This document shows, in pieces, positions 63,836-64,000 of a stretch of DNA of 64,000 nucleotides. This DNA is from Mytilus galloprovincialis (taxonomy: Eukaryota; Mollusca; Bivalvia; Mytilida; Mytilidae), in NCBI RefSeq assembly GCF_965363235.1, contig NC_134846.1:28840218-28904217 (forward strand), in the 5' to 3' direction. Under the pieces are notes generated by a model. That model saw nothing but the letters and a program-made list of their open reading frames with translations, searched no databases and was not told the DNA's origin. Positions within the stretch are counted from its first letter, which is position 1; every line of letters begins with the position of its first letter. Made by a program: the position numbers and the translations under genes.

Positions 63836-64000
63836 TTTACCCATCAACATAAGAATACAGGGGCAAATTTCTTTTGTGTGAGCGCAAGTAAGTAGTTTTT
63901 TAAGTGGTTGTAACTTTTAGTACTGTAAATTCAGAAATTATTGCGAGGTTTTTATTATTTCGAAAAAAGTTGTAATCGCAATAATTGAATCTCGCGTTTT
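63836..64000. other. Right edge, presumed intron
   Basis: No exon or element recognised. TTATTGCGAGGTTTTTATTA and a reversed CGCAATAATTGAATCTCGCG hint at the start of another inverted-repeat element cut by the window edge. Confidence 0.3.

Noticed and set aside
1-64000. CRISPR arrays, tRNA or rRNA genes, bacterial operons
   Set aside because: None seen; the repeats have no spacer pattern and the window has clear animal introns and retroelements.

Overview
This is AT-rich, intron-rich, repeat-dense animal DNA, most likely from a marine mussel (Mytilidae, Mytilus-like). I base that on dispersed repeat families I recognise as typical of mussels, on small secreted cysteine-rich proteins of the WAP/lustrin type, and on molluscan-style mobile elements. 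There is no bacterial, viral or organelle signature, and I see no tRNA, rRNA or CRISPR array.

Host genes all read on the minus strand. (1) At 2.6-5.4 kb a CpG-rich promoter with YY1-like and ETS-like motifs precedes a possible first coding exon (5317-5409) and a possible second exon; the product is not recognised. (2) From 16.7 to 36.4 kb lies an eight-exon gene for a 202-residue secreted protein: signal peptide, two WAP domains, an antistasin domain and a lustrin-type Cys-rich domain. All splice phases fit. (3) From about 44.4 to 56.5 kb lies its tandem paralog: signal peptide, two WAP domains and a lustrin domain, without the antistasin exon. (4) At 59.7 kb an orphan third copy of the signal-peptide exon and its upstream region remains. 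(5) At 63.25-63.64 kb is the last exon of a membrane receptor whose tail has three Tyr-x-Asn motifs; the rest lies beyond the right edge.

Most other sequence is mobile DNA. At 3.3-4.7 and 8-13.6 kb are three Helentron-like (Helitron2-type) non-autonomous families with internal tandem repeats, nested in one another and locally duplicated. At 6.0-7.7 kb a 120-bp tandem array is split by a small element (5-bp target duplication) and by a MULE-like foldback element with 170-bp ends and a 9-bp target duplication. The 14-kb last intron of gene 2 in this list carries several palindromic elements and a pogo/Tigger-like shell (22448-29042, TA duplication) that has swallowed two LINEs. One of these is a Tx1/L1-type LINE with an uninterrupted 1124-residue ORF2 and a 15-bp target duplication.

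Other notable items: hammerhead ribozyme motifs of the retrozyme/Penelope type at 29.85 and 53.88 kb, with decayed relatives at 14.5 and 58.5-59.1 kb; a broken Penelope-like element (42.8-43.7 kb); a foldback element of about 3 kb with arms of more than 430 bp (44743-47701); a very diverged minisatellite of about 32 bp (38.7-39.8 kb); and a 140-bp GC-rich foldback insertion whose empty site is visible in other copies in the same window.
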